A DNA stretch of 55,994 bases from Oscillospiraceae bacterium (lineage in GTDB: Bacteria; Bacillota; Clostridia; Oscillospirales; Oscillospiraceae). Below the pieces are notes generated by a model. It saw nothing but the letters and a program-made list of their open reading frames with translations. It was not told the origin of the DNA and made no database searches. The stretch spans positions 1 through 55,994 of the forward strand of contig JAFTFT010000042.1 of assembly GCA_017458335.1 (NCBI GenBank). Reading direction: 5' to 3'. Each line of letters opens with the position of its first letter. The stretch's first letter is position 1. A program made the position numbers and the translations under genes. Positions 16,341 through 25,153 of the stretch are shown one piece after another.

Positions 16341-17194
16341 GTGTTTTCCAAGGCTGCTTCTGCCGCTTCAATCACGTGCTTGCACAGCACCGCCGCGGTG
16401 ACCGAACCAACCCCGCCGGGGACCGGTGAGACAGCCCGGACGCACGGTTCCACGTCGTCAAACCGGACGTCGCCGCAGATCCCGCCGCCCGGGGCGGCGT
16501 TGACGCCGACGTCGACAATGATCTGATCAGGATGGATGAAACGATGATCCACAATGCCTGCCTTCCCGGCTGCGACGACGAGAATATCCGCCTGCCGGCA
16601 GATCCCGGCGGTATCTCTCGTCCGGCTGTGGCACATGGTGACGGTGGCGTCCCGGTTCTGCAGCAGCATGGAGACCGGACGGCCGATCACGGTGCTGCGC
16701 CCGATCACGGCGACGTTCTTTCCGCGGAGGGAAACACCATAGTAATCCAGAAGCTCGATGCAGGCCTGGGCGGTGCAGGGAGCAAAACCTTTTCCCTTTC
16801 CGGAGAAAACCGCAGCCTGAGAGCGGGGGGTACTGCCGTCGACATCTTTTTCCGGAAGCAATGCCTCACAGGCAGCAAGCTCATCCAGATGGGGCGGCAG
16901 CGGGCGAAACATCAGGCAGCCGTGAACGGAACGATCCCGATTGATCCCCTCAATGGCAGAGAGCAGTTCAGACTGGGTGCAGGATGCCGGCAGCGTCACG
17001 CAGACGGTCCGGATTCCGATCTTTTCCGCGCGTTTCAGGGCAGCACGCTCGTAGCTCAGATCATCGACCCGCTCTCCCACGCGAAGGATGGCGAGACAGG
17101 GAACAATTCCCTGTTCATTCAGCCGCCGGGTACGGGCGATCAGGTCTTCTGTGATCGCCGCGGCGGCCGCCGCGCCTTTCAACAGTTCAGCCAT
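16337..17194 (-). CDS. folD: Methylene-THF dehydrogenase FolD with altered cyclohydrolase residues
   Basis: A 285-residue FolD of normal length. The NAD(P)-binding segment VIGRSTVIGRPVSMLLQ (163-179) and the C-terminal PGGVGSVTAAVL are intact. In the active site, Tyr48 of the Tyr-x3-Lys motif is present but the catalytic Lys is Ala52 (SYERAALKR). The Gln of the VQLPLP motif is Phe96 (MFRPLP). The Asp of KDVDG is kept (Asp119). In studied FolD enzymes, Lys and Gln at these places are needed for the cyclohydrolase step, so this protein may only be a dehydrogenase. It follows fhs by 11 bases with a weak ribosome site. Confidence 0.92.
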   Translation of the reverse strand: MAELLKGAAAAAAITEDLIARTRRLNEQGIVPCLAILRVGERVDDLSYERAALKRAEKIGIRTVCVTLPASCTQSELLSAIEGINRDRSVHGCLMFRPLPPHLDELAACEALLPEKDVDGSTPRSQAAVFSGKGKGFAPCTAQACIELLDYYGVSLRGKNVAVIGRSTVIGRPVSMLLQNRDATVTMCHSRTRDTAGICRQADILVVAAGKAGIVDHRFIHPDQIIVDVGVNAAPGGGICGDVRFDDVEPCVRAVSPVPGGVGSVTAAVLCKHVIEAAEAALENT

Positions 17195-17205
17195 GGTTCC
17201 GCGGC

Positions 17206-18876
17206 TCAGAACAGCCCTGTGATACGGCCGGTTTCATCCACGTCGATCTTCTCGGCGGCGGGAACCTTCGGGAGACCCGGCATCGTCATGATGTCGCCGG
17301 TCAGGGCGACAATGAAGCCGGCACCGGCGGAAACCTTCAAATTCCGTACGGTGACGGTAAAGCCCCTGGGCGCACCCAGAAGGGCCGCGTCGTCGGAGAA
17401 GGAATACTGGGTCTTGGCCATGCAGATGGGGAGACCGGCAAAGCCGAGCTCGGTCAGCTGCTGGGCCTGCTTCCTGGCGTTCGGGGTCAGCGCGACACCG
17501 TCGGCGTGATAGACACGTTTGCAGATGGCTTCGAGTTTTTCCTCAATGCTCAGATCCAGCGGATAGCTGAAGTCAAAGCGGTTAGGCTCGTCACAGAGGC
17601 GGACAACCTCTTCGGCCAGCGCTTTGCCGCCCTCGCCGCCCTTGGCCCAGACTTCGGACAGGGCGACGTTGACGCCCAGTTCATGGCACCTTGCTTCGAC
17701 GAGATCCAGCTCCGCCTTTGTATCCGTCGGGAAAGCGTTGATGGCCACGACGCAGGGCAGACCGAAAACATCCTTGATGTTGCCGACATGCTGCAGCAGG
17801 TTCGGCAGCCCCTTTTCCAGAGCCTCGAGATTTTCATTGTTCAGATCAGCTTTGGGCACACCGCCGTGATACTTCAGAGCCCGGACCGTAGCGACGACCA
17901 CAACGGCATCCGGGCGGAGACCGGTGACACGGCACTTGATATCGAAAAACTTTTCCGCGCCAAGATCGGCGGCGAAGCCGGCTTCCGTGACGACATAATC
18001 CGCCAGCTTCAGAGCCGTACGGGTGGCGGAGACGGAGTTGCAGCCATGGGCGATGTTGGCAAAGGGACCGCCGTGGATGAAAGCGGGAGTACCTTCCAGC
18101 GTCTGGACGAGGTTCGGCTTGATGGCGTCCTTGAGCAGCGCGGTCATGGCGCCTTCGGCTTTCAGGTCGTGAGCGGTGACGGGTGCTCCGTCATAGGTGT
18201 AGCCGACGATAATGCGGGCGAGACGCGCCTTGAGATCCATCAGATCGGCGGCCAGACACAGTACAGCCATGATCTCACTGGCGACCGTAATGTCAAACCC
18301 GTCCTCACGAGGAACACCCTGTGCTTTGCCGCCGAGTCCGTCGACAATATGACGGAGCTGACGGTCGTTCATATCGACCGCACGTTTCCAGGTGATCTGC
18401 TTCGGATCGATGCCGAGGGCATTGCCCTGCTGAATATGGTTGTCCAGCATGGCGGCCAGCAGGTTGTTGGCGGCACCGATGGCATGGAAATCGCCGGTGA
18501 AATGAAGGTTGATGTCCTCCATGGGAACAACCTGGGCATAACCGCCGCCGGCCGCACCGCCCTTGATGCCGAAGACCGGGCCGAGAGAGGGCTCGCGCAG
18601 TGCGACAACAGCGTTCTTGCCAATTCTGCGAAGACCGTCGGTGAGACCGACGGAGGTGGTGGTTTTCCCTTCGCCGGCCGGAGTGGGAGTAATGGCGGTA
18701 ACGAGGATGAGCTTGCCTTTTTCCGGGAGCTCTTTCAGCGCGTGGAGATCCAGCTTGGCCTTATACTTGCCATAGTTTTCGACAGCGTCGTCGGGGATGC
18801 CGAGGGATGCCGCGATGGCGTTGATGGGCTGAAGACTTGTTTCCTGGGCGATTTCGATGTCGGATTTGAATGCCAT
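17206..18876 (-). CDS. fhs: Formate-tetrahydrofolate ligase
   Basis: A 556-residue cytoplasmic enzyme that makes 10-formyl-THF from formate, THF and ATP. It has the family's normal length. [16 protein letters not shown] holds the nucleotide-binding loop, followed by [22 protein letters not shown], and near the end [16 protein letters not shown]. The ATG at 18876 has AGGAGG upstream. It is the first gene of fhs-folD. An inverted repeat about 90 bases upstream may be an operator. Together with FolD, FchA and the formate channel it gives the full formate to methylene-THF route. Confidence 0.97.
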   Translation of the reverse strand: MAFKSDIEIAQETSLQPINAIAASLGIPDDAVENYGKYKAKLDLHALKELPEKGKLILVTAITPTPAGEGKTTTSVGLTDGLRRIGKNAVVALREPSLGPVFGIKGGAAGGGYAQVVPMEDINLHFTGDFHAIGAANNLLAAMLDNHIQQGNALGIDPKQITWKRAVDMNDRQLRHIVDGLGGKAQGVPREDGFDITVASEIMAVLCLAADLMDLKARLARIIVGYTYDGAPVTAHDLKAEGAMTALLKDAIKPNLVQTLEGTPAFIHGGPFANIAHGCNSVSATRTALKLADYVVTEAGFAADLGAEKFFDIKCRVTGLRPDAVVVVATVRALKYHGGVPKADLNNENLEALEKGLPNLLQHVGNIKDVFGLPCVVAINAFPTDTKAELDLVEARCHELGVNVALSEVWAKGGEGGKALAEEVVRLCDEPNRFDFSYPLDLSIEEKLEAICKRVYHADGVALTPNARKQAQQLTELGFAGLPICMAKTQYSFSDDAALLGAPRGFTVTVRNLKVSAGAGFIVALTGDIMTMPGLPKVPAAEKIDVDETGRITGLF

Positions 18877-18962
18877 GATCGTCCTCCTGAAATGATAATG
18901 ATTTGATGGTCTCAGAATAGCGGATTTCCACCGAAAGGTATAATACGATACGATTGCCGTGA

Positions 18963-18988
18963 AAATCATAAGCGTCCGGTTATGATTT
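18963..18988. promoter_or_regulatory. Inverted repeat upstream of fhs, candidate operator
   Basis: AAATCATAA, eight bases, TTATGATTT: perfect 9-bp arms in the 390-bp region between fhs and the divergent response regulator gene. The symmetry fits a dimeric DNA-binding protein. Apart from a smaller repeat (CAATATT near 19030-19050) I see nothing else in this region beyond the start-proximal signals. Confidence 0.45.
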
Positions 18989-19267
18989 CCATCATGTTTC
19001 ATTAAGCATAACACAGACCGGGACAGAAGAAAAGCAATATTTGTAAAATATTGAATCCGGACATCCATTCAAGGGCAATAAAGCGGTTATTCTGCCTGTG
19101 CGGACAGAATGCCCGCGGAAAAAATAACTGCTGAGACAACCTGCGCAAAAATGTTCAAAAAAAATTCGCAAAATATCCTGCTATTTTACTCGGATTTTCA
19201 GAAATAATTCAGAGAAAGAGTGTATAATGCGTTAACATGAATAAAAATTAGTAAAGCAGGGGTAAAT

Positions 19268-19945
19268 ATGCGCATCTTGATCATCTCTGAAAACAAAGCA
19301 CTCGCAGGCGGGATCGAGCAGCAGCTGCAGATTAAAAACCTGGAAACAGAAACCGTCTACAGCGGAGAAATTGGAGAAGAATACGCGGAATTGGGAATCT
19401 ATGATCTCCTGATTCTCGATGCCGACCTATCGGAAAGAAATGCCTTTGAAATCGCCCGTTCCCTGCGCATCAAGCACTGCCGCATGCCGATCGTCCTGGT
19501 ACTGCAGAAGTGCGAAACGGAAGACCGCATCAAGGGACTGAAATCCGGTGTTGATTACTTCCTGCTTCAGCCGTATGACGTAAGGGAGCTTCTGGCCTGC
19601 GTCGATGCGCTGCTGCAGCGGATCACGGACCAGGTGGAGGAACCGTTCTATGGAAATACCAGGCTGATCCTGCCTTCCGGAAAACTGTCCACCGGCGATC
19701 AGAGTGTTCGTCTCTCGGCGAAGGAATTTGAAGTGATGCGTCTGCTTCTGCAGGCAAAGGACAGGCTGCTCTCCAAGGAAGTGATTCTGGCGCGCGTCTG
19801 GGGATATGATTCCAACGCGGTAGAGAATCATGTGGAGGTGTATGTCGGTTTCCTTCGAAAGAAGCTCCGCAGCATCGGATCCAACCTGGAGATCAAGGCT
19901 GTACGCCGTATGGGCTATACGCTGGAGATCCGGGAAGAGGACTGA
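19268..19945 (+). CDS. Orphan OmpR-type response regulator with degenerate receiver
   Basis: A 225-residue protein: receiver domain 1-~115 and winged-helix DNA-binding domain ~130-222 (SAKEFEVMRLLLQ, VWGYDSNAVENHVEVYVGFLRKKL). The phosphoacceptor Asp51 is present. The other receiver residues are not: the acidic pair is Ser7-Glu8-Asn9, the switch Thr/Ser is Leu79, and the invariant Lys before Pro is Gln101 (LLQPYDV). No histidine kinase gene is adjacent. It may act without phosphorylation. A TATAAT lies at 19223-19228 without a clear -35. It is monocistronic, ending in a strong terminator. Confidence 0.88.
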   Translation: MRILIISENKALAGGIEQQLQIKNLETETVYSGEIGEEYAELGIYDLLILDADLSERNAFEIARSLRIKHCRMPIVLVLQKCETEDRIKGLKSGVDYFLLQPYDVRELLACVDALLQRITDQVEEPFYGNTRLILPSGKLSTGDQSVRLSAKEFEVMRLLLQAKDRLLSKEVILARVWGYDSNAVENHVEVYVGFLRKKLRSIGSNLEIKAVRRMGYTLEIREED

Positions 19946-19972
19946 GCGGACCTGAAACAGAACAGAAGAAAA

Positions 19973-20015
19973 AAAGATACCGGCCGGAGAAGGTGATTCT
20001 CCGGCCGGTATCTTT
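19973..20015. terminator. Strong bidirectional terminator
   Basis: A 19-bp perfect stem (19973-19991 with 19997-20015) with AAA and TTT flanks, between the convergent response regulator and TetR genes. Confidence 0.9.
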
Positions 20016-20038
20016 ATGGGCAAAACAGCTTATACGGC

Positions 20039-20659
20039 TTATACGGGAGCGGCAGAGCGAGATTCTTCCTCCCGGAGCAGGTGCATCAGAGCCTGAAACC
20101 CGGCTTCGGAGAAGATGCTCATCCGGGCAATCAGACCGCGGACTTCTTCATCCGTGTAGTCGCCATAGATGAGGTCGGTATATTCGTCCAGTTTCATGTG
20201 CAAAATGATTCTGACCAGGGGCGGATCCACCGGTTTTCCCGCACTGCGGTCGAAAAATGCCTGATATCTGGGATAAAAACAGTCTTCTACCAGCCACCGG
20301 CGGAAGCCTGCGTACTTTGTCCCCTCTGCGCAGTCGAGCAGGAGCCGGCACTCCTCCCGGTGATTCCGGGCGAAGGTGATCGAACGGAGCTCGTCCTCGA
20401 CGCTGCCGAGACTTGCCGCATTCCGTTCGGCTGCGGAGTTGAAGAGCTCCCGAAAGGCAGAGACCGACGGTTCCACGATAGAGCAGAACAGATCCTCCTT
20501 TTTTTCAAAGTGAGAATAAAAGGCGCCGGTTGTGACATTGGCGTTCCGACAGATCACACGGAGGGACGCACGGTCAAAGCCGTGTGCCAGAAACTGCTGC
20601 TTGCCGCTCTGGAGAAGAGCGGTCCGGATTTCATCATTCTCAGGAAGCAACTCGGTCAC
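20039..20659 (-). CDS. TetR/AcrR-family transcriptional regulator
   Basis: A 206-residue repressor-type protein. The N-terminal helix-turn-helix includes FLAHGFDRASLRVICRNA and TTGAFYSHFEKKEDLF (residues ~23-58); the rest is a helical ligand-binding and dimer domain that cannot be matched to a ligand. A promoter and a short inverted repeat directly upstream suggest autoregulation. The HAD and alcohol dehydrogenase genes lie behind on the same strand with their own signals, so it may or may not control them. Confidence 0.88.
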   Translation of the reverse strand: MTELLPENDEIRTALLQSGKQQFLAHGFDRASLRVICRNANVTTGAFYSHFEKKEDLFCSIVEPSVSAFRELFNSAAERNAASLGSVEDELRSITFARNHREECRLLLDCAEGTKYAGFRRWLVEDCFYPRYQAFFDRSAGKPVDPPLVRIILHMKLDEYTDLIYGDYTDEEVRGLIARMSIFSEAGFQALMHLLREEESRSAAPV

Positions 20660-20669
20660 CTCGGTGAGC

Positions 20670-20716
20670 TTAGTCTAACTAAACCTGAGAATAGCATACG
20701 AAAAAAGTAAAGTCAA
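20670..20716 (-). promoter_or_regulatory. Promoter and likely operator of the TetR gene
   Basis: On the minus strand: TTGACT (20711-20716), 17 bases, TATTCT (20688-20693). Just downstream, at the expected start, is TTAGT-CTA-ACTAA (20670-20682), a 5-bp inverted repeat of the kind TetR proteins use for autorepression. Confidence 0.7.
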
Positions 20717-20795
20717 GGAAAAAAGTTAGAAAGTCATAACCATAGATAAAATATGCTAATTTCGAGAGCCGTTCCGGTACGAATTAAAAAGTGAA

Positions 20796-20821
20796 CCGGA
20801 TTCTCGGTACAGAGAATCCGG
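20796..20821 (-). terminator. Terminator of the alcohol dehydrogenase/HAD operon
   Basis: A 10-bp stem (20796-20805 with 20812-20821). On the minus strand it is followed by TTCACTTTTTAATTC. Confidence 0.8.
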
Positions 20822-20838
20822 CTTGGAAGGATCCAATT

Positions 20839-21501
20839 TCAGGTTCGGGGAGACCCGGACGGAAGGAGAAAGGACAGCAGCTCGTACAGAGACGGGAAAA
20901 CCTGTTCTGCGAGGGAGCGGATCTCTTCCGTCGGCTGCAGCAGATCGGGAACCATCAGGGGATGGGTTCCGGCGGCCGCCGCGGCCCGGATTCCGTTGAA
21001 GGAATCCTCAATCACGCAACAGTCTTCGGGAGCGGCATGCAAAGCCTCCGCTGCCCGGAGGAAAATCTCAGGGTGCGGTTTGGAGTGCGTTACCATGTCT
21101 CCACCGATCACGACGTCAAAGAAATCCAGAAAACCGGCATCCCGCAATTCCCGCCGTACCAGATCGCTGTGCGTAGAGGAGGCAAGGGCAAGCGGAACAT
21201 GCTTTGCCGCCAGAGAGGAAAGCAGCTCCGGCGCCCCCGGCTTCACAGGGAGTCCTTCACGCTCGTAGTGCTCATGATACAGGTCGCGGATCCGTCCGTC
21301 AAAGGCCTCCCAGGGGAAGGAGACGCCATAGCGCTCGGCGAGAATTTCATGGGTGCGGACTGTGGTGGTTCCGATAACGGAAGGATAGACCTCCGCAATC
21401 CCCGGAATGCCGAGTTCTTGAGCGGCCTGAATCCAGAGACGCATGGCCAGGTGCTCGGTGTCAAAGATCACACCGTCCATGTCGAAGATGACAGCCTGCA
21501 T
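20839..21501 (-). CDS. HAD-superfamily phosphatase (beta-phosphoglucomutase/GPP-like)
   Basis: A 220-residue HAD hydrolase. Motif I is FDMDGVIFDTE (residues 6-16) with the nucleophile Asp; motif II is LASSTHS; the Lys of motif III is in HSKPHPEIF; motif IV is VIEDSFNGIRAAAAAG. The alpha-helical cap of subfamily I lies between motifs I and II. Such proteins remove phosphate from small sugar phosphates or phosphoglycolate; the specific substrate is not predictable. It follows the iron alcohol dehydrogenase by three bases and must be cotranscribed with it. Confidence 0.9.
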   Translation of the reverse strand: MQAVIFDMDGVIFDTEHLAMRLWIQAAQELGIPGIAEVYPSVIGTTTVRTHEILAERYGVSFPWEAFDGRIRDLYHEHYEREGLPVKPGAPELLSSLAAKHVPLALASSTHSDLVRRELRDAGFLDFFDVVIGGDMVTHSKPHPEIFLRAAEALHAAPEDCCVIEDSFNGIRAAAAAGTHPLMVPDLLQPTEEIRSLAEQVFPSLYELLSFLLPSGSPRT

Positions 21502-21504
21502 GGC

Positions 21505-22710
21505 TTATGCCTCACGGATGATGCGGCGGATAACCTTCTCACAGCGCTTTTTGTTATAAACGACCGGAACCGGATAGACCGGGTTGGCCTCAGCAAGGGC
21601 CCACCTGACCATCTGCGGGATATCCTCTTCTTTGATGAAATCAAAGCCGGTTGGGATCTCCATGCGCCTGTTCATGGCGCGGATCTCCGCGATGAAAGCT
21701 TTGGCTTTTTCTTCATCGCTTCCGTCGAACTTCACACCGGTGAGTTCGGCCAGATGAGCCAGTTTTTCGTAGACGGCCTCACCGTAATCCTCCAGAACAA
21801 TCGGCAGAATCACGGCGTTCGCGAGACCGTGGGGCGTATTATAGAGACCGCCCAGGGTGTGGGCGATGGCGTGAACATTGCCGACACCGGCACGGGTGAA
21901 GGCAAAGCCGGCCTTGTATGCCGCGATCAGCATCTGGGTGCGGGCTTCCATGTCGTTTCCGTCGCGATAGGCGCGTTCCAGGTAACGGAAGATCTCACAG
22001 ACGGCTTCTTCGGCGAGCCGGATGCTCTCACCGGTGTTATAGGTCCAGCAGATATAGGCCTCAATGGCATGGGTCAGCGCGTCCATTCCCGTTGTGGAAG
22101 TGATTTTCGGCGGAAGCTCCCGGGTCATCTCGGGGTCCAGAACTGCGTACTTCGGGATGAGATGCAGGTCCATGAGTGCGTACTTATGGTGGGTGTCGCT
22201 GTCGGTGATGACGGCAGCGATGGTTGTCTCAGATCCGGTTCCGGCGGTAGTGGGCACCGCGATGAAAGGAGGGATCTTCTTCATGACTTTCAGAAGGCCT
22301 GCCATCCTGCCGACCTCCGTCTTCGGTCGGACGACGCGGGCGGCCGCGGCTTTTGCCGCGTCCATCGGAGAGCCGCCTCCGACGGCGATGAAGCCCTCAC
22401 AGGCGTTGTCCAGATAAAGCTTCTGGATGCGGTTGACGGTGTTGACAGAGGGGTTGGACTCTACCTCGGCAAAGAGTACATAGGAGATGCCGGCCGCATC
22501 CAGCTCGGAGAGAATTTTCGGGGCGAGCTTTTTGCCGATGGTGGGACCGGTCACGACCATGACCTTTCTGACCTTTTCTTTCCTGAGGAGAGAGGGAATC
22601 TTCTGAATGCTGCCGATGCCGGAAACGGGGACGGGACGGCGCCAGTACAGGCAGCGCGCACCGACGTTGAACACCGCCTGGAAGGAGCGGTAATAAGCCT
22701 TTTTTACCAT
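21505..22710 (-). CDS. Iron-containing alcohol dehydrogenase
   Basis: A 401-residue group III dehydrogenase. The NAD(P)-binding GGGSPMDAAKA and the metal ligands are visible: Asp and His in MDALTHAIEAY, and two His in VHAIAHTLGGLYNTPHG. These enzymes interconvert alcohols or semialdehydes and aldehydes with NAD(P)H. It is divergent from a tungsten aldehyde ferredoxin oxidoreductase gene, so aldehyde handling links the two sides. GGAGG lies eight bases before the ATG. The first ~20 residues are basic and aromatic, slightly longer than in close relatives. Confidence 0.93.
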   Translation of the reverse strand: MVKKAYYRSFQAVFNVGARCLYWRRPVPVSGIGSIQKIPSLLRKEKVRKVMVVTGPTIGKKLAPKILSELDAAGISYVLFAEVESNPSVNTVNRIQKLYLDNACEGFIAVGGGSPMDAAKAAAARVVRPKTEVGRMAGLLKVMKKIPPFIAVPTTAGTGSETTIAAVITDSDTHHKYALMDLHLIPKYAVLDPEMTRELPPKITSTTGMDALTHAIEAYICWTYNTGESIRLAEEAVCEIFRYLERAYRDGNDMEARTQMLIAAYKAGFAFTRAGVGNVHAIAHTLGGLYNTPHGLANAVILPIVLEDYGEAVYEKLAHLAELTGVKFDGSDEEKAKAFIAEIRAMNRRMEIPTGFDFIKEEDIPQMVRWALAEANPVYPVPVVYNKKRCEKVIRRIIREA

Positions 22711-22740
22711 GTGGAAGTCCTCCGAATCATTGATGCTTTT

Positions 22741-22842
22741 ACTTTACCACCGGGGAGATAAAACCGCAAGGACGATTTCCGGATTCTTTCGGAACGCCGG
22801 AAACGAGTGGCTCTTCCAATTTCCCGCTTTTTGGGGTATGAT
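22741..22842. promoter_or_regulatory. Divergent promoter region of the alcohol dehydrogenase and first AOR
   Basis: Minus strand: TTGCGG (22764-22769), 17 bases, TAAAGT (22741-22746). Plus strand: a weak TTCCAA (22814-22819), 17 bases, TATGAT (22837-22842). Between them is a 7-bp inverted repeat TTTCCGG, 14 bases, CCGGAAA (22776-22803), possibly an operator shared by both directions. Confidence 0.4.
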
Positions 22843-22873
22843 GGAGACAGGCTTTCGAAAGGAGCGGAGAACG

Positions 22874-24793
22874 ATGACAAATTACTGCGGATACATGGGG
22901 AAGGTCCTGCTGCTGGATCTGGGAACCCATACAGCGGAAAACTATATCTGGACCGATCTGGACCGCGAAAAGTACATTGGCGGCAAAGCCATGGCGTCCA
23001 AAATCCTCTATGACAACCTGACCGGAGCGGAGAAGCCTTTTGATCCGGAAAACCTCATCGTGATCGCGACAGGCCCTCTGACCGGTACCGGTGCGCCGTC
23101 CTCCAACCGCTTTGACATCTCGTCGCTCTCACCGCTGACGGGCATTACCTCCTCCTCCAACTGCGGCGGAAATTTCGGTCATTATCTCAAAAAAGCCGGA
23201 CTCGACGCCCTGATTATCCGGGGAACGTGTGAGAAACTCAGCTGGATCGAGATCAACAACGGCGAGTTTATCTTCCATGACGCACGGGAGCTGCGGGACC
23301 TGAAGTGCGGAGAAACCCAGGCGGCGCTGCAGGAGAAGCTGAATGCCGAACACGGGAAGAAGGTCAGCTGCGGTATGGTCTGCATCGGACCGGCAGGAGA
23401 AAACCTGGTGCGTTATGCCTCGGTCATCAGCGGAGAGCGCGCCGCGGGCCGGGCCGGGATGGGCGCCGTCTTCGGCAGCAAGAACCTGAAGGCGATTACC
23501 GCCGCGGGAGATGCGGTCCCGTCGATCTATGATAAGGAAGGAGCGGCAGCGCACCGGAAGAAGTGGGTGAACTACATCCGCCGCCATCCGCTGACCGGGG
23601 AACAGCTGCCGAAAATGGGCACCGCCGGGCTGGTGAGTTCGATGCAGGTACACGGCCTGCTCTCGACGCGCAATTACGCCAGAGGGCAGTTTGAGCAGTT
23701 TGAAGCGGTCAGCGGCGAAGCGCTGGCGGAAGAGCTGACTGTCACGAACAGCGGCTGTCTCTCCTGTCCGATCCGCTGCACGAGACGGGTGCCGGTGGAC
23801 GGGAAGACCGTCAAGGGACCCGAGCTGGAGACCCTGGGACTCCTGGGCGGAAATATTGAAAACGCAAATCTGGAACAGATCTGCCACTGGAATTATGAAT
23901 TGGACGAGCTGGGCATGGATACCATTTCAACGGCAGGAACCATTGCCTGGGCCATGGAGGCAGGCGAGAAGGGACTCTGGGAGAGCGGCCTGCGATTCGG
24001 AGAGACAGAAGGACTCTCAAAGATTTTTGACGATATCGCGCACCGGCGCGGCATCGGCGCGGAACTCGCCGAAGGGAGCAAGCGCCTGAGCGAGAAATAC
24101 GGCGGAAAAGACTTTGCCATCCAGTCCAAGGGCATGGAACTGGCCGCTTACGAGCCGCGGCGCGCCGTGGGACAGGGACTCGGCTACGCCGTGGCAAACC
24201 GGGGCGGATGTCACCTGAACGGAGGCTACCTTGTCGTGCTCGAGGGCCTGGGCATGAATGTCAACGGACAGACTCCGCACGGGAAGGCGGACCTCTGCAT
24301 GGTGATGCAGGATCTGATGGAAGCCATCTCCTGCGGCGGTCAGTGCCTCTTTACCTCGTACGGAGTGGTCCCGGCCTTCATGGTCCGCAATCCAAACGGA
24401 ATCCTGCAGCGGGCAGTCAATGCCATCGTCCCCTTTATGGGCCCTGCCGTGCGGATTTACAACAAAATCCCTGAGATCGCCTGCTTCAACATCCCCTTGA
24501 TTCCGTATCCGACAGAGCTCCGATACACCACCGGGATGAAGCTGACTCTGGGCGAGTTTACCCGGATCGGCGAGCGGAGCTATAACGTGGAGCGCGCGGT
24601 GAACGCCCGCTTCGGGGTCAGCGCCGCCAACGACAAGCTGCCGAAGCGCCTGACCGACACGCTGCAGGATCCGGGAAACCCGAAGACGCGGGTGCCGCTG
24701 GAGCAGATGAAACGGACTTATTACCGGGCCCGCGGCTGGGGGAAGAACGGCCTGCCGGGTGAGAAGAAGCTTCGGCGTCTGGGGATCCGCTGA
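22874..24793 (+). CDS. Tungsten aldehyde ferredoxin oxidoreductase (AOR family), first copy
   Basis: A 639-residue AOR-family enzyme that oxidises aldehydes, or reduces acids, with ferredoxin, using a tungsten bis-pyranopterin and a [4Fe-4S] cluster. Cluster ligands Cys295, Cys298 and Cys302 are in GCLSCPIRC, with a fourth Cys likely in GGQCLFTSYG. The N-terminal domain has the expected GGKAMASKILYD and TGPLTGTGAPSSNRF, and the cofactor contacts include AGRAGMGAVFGSKNLK. The start at 22874 is nine bases behind AAAGGAG. It overlaps the MoaD-like gene by one base (TGATG). No signal peptide is present. Confidence 0.93.
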   Translation: MTNYCGYMGKVLLLDLGTHTAENYIWTDLDREKYIGGKAMASKILYDNLTGAEKPFDPENLIVIATGPLTGTGAPSSNRFDISSLSPLTGITSSSNCGGNFGHYLKKAGLDALIIRGTCEKLSWIEINNGEFIFHDARELRDLKCGETQAALQEKLNAEHGKKVSCGMVCIGPAGENLVRYASVISGERAAGRAGMGAVFGSKNLKAITAAGDAVPSIYDKEGAAAHRKKWVNYIRRHPLTGEQLPKMGTAGLVSSMQVHGLLSTRNYARGQFEQFEAVSGEALAEELTVTNSGCLSCPIRCTRRVPVDGKTVKGPELETLGLLGGNIENANLEQICHWNYELDELGMDTISTAGTIAWAMEAGEKGLWESGLRFGETEGLSKIFDDIAHRRGIGAELAEGSKRLSEKYGGKDFAIQSKGMELAAYEPRRAVGQGLGYAVANRGGCHLNGGYLVVLEGLGMNVNGQTPHGKADLCMVMQDLMEAISCGGQCLFTSYGVVPAFMVRNPNGILQRAVNAIVPFMGPAVRIYNKIPEIACFNIPLIPYPTELRYTTGMKLTLGEFTRIGERSYNVERAVNARFGVSAANDKLPKRLTDTLQDPGNPKTRVPLEQMKRTYYRARGWGKNGLPGEKKLRRLGIR

Positions 24794-25047
24794 TGGTGAC
24801 GGTAAAACTCTTCGGAACCCTGCGCCTGGACAGCGACGTCAAAGAACTTACTGCTGAGGCGGATACCATACGGGCGCTGTATCCGCTCGTTCTTGCGGAG
24901 ATCCGGAAACAGAAGCCGGACAGCGGCATCACGGAGAAAGCGCTGAAATCGTGTCTGATCGCCGTGAACGGGAAGCAGGCCACGCCGCAGGCAAAGCTCC
25001 GGGACGGAGATACGGTATATCTCTTCCCGGCGGCGGCAGGCGGATGA
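24793..25047 (+). CDS. MoaD/ThiS-like sulfur carrier protein next to the first AOR
   Basis: An 84-residue ubiquitin-fold protein that starts VTVKLFGTLR and ends in AAAGG. The C-terminal Gly-Gly is the site that becomes a thiocarboxylate. In molybdopterin synthesis MoaD donates the dithiolene sulfur. AOR-associated copies like this are common in tungsten-using anaerobes and may serve the tungsten pterin. Start and stop overlap with the AOR gene, so the two are translated together. An insertion (RKQKPDSGITEK) makes it a little longer than the second copy near 36.5 kb. Confidence 0.88.
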   Translation: MVTVKLFGTLRLDSDVKELTAEADTIRALYPLVLAEIRKQKPDSGITEKALKSCLIAVNGKQATPQAKLRDGDTVYLFPAAAGG

Positions 25048-25084
25048 TCTGCACAGCAGATAAGTGTCATAAAATCAAAAAAGC

Positions 25085-25120
25085 TCAGGGCTGCACGGCG
25101 AAAATGCCGTACAGCCCTGA
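25085..25120 (-). terminator. Terminator of the tup operon
   Basis: A 15-bp stem with one mismatch (25085-25099 with 25106-25120). On the minus strand it is followed by GCTTTTTTGATTTTATG. It may also slow the plus-strand AOR transcript, but the T-run is only on the minus side. Confidence 0.8.
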
Positions 25121-25153
25121 AACTGTTAAGGAAACTCATAAGAACAGAAAGGA

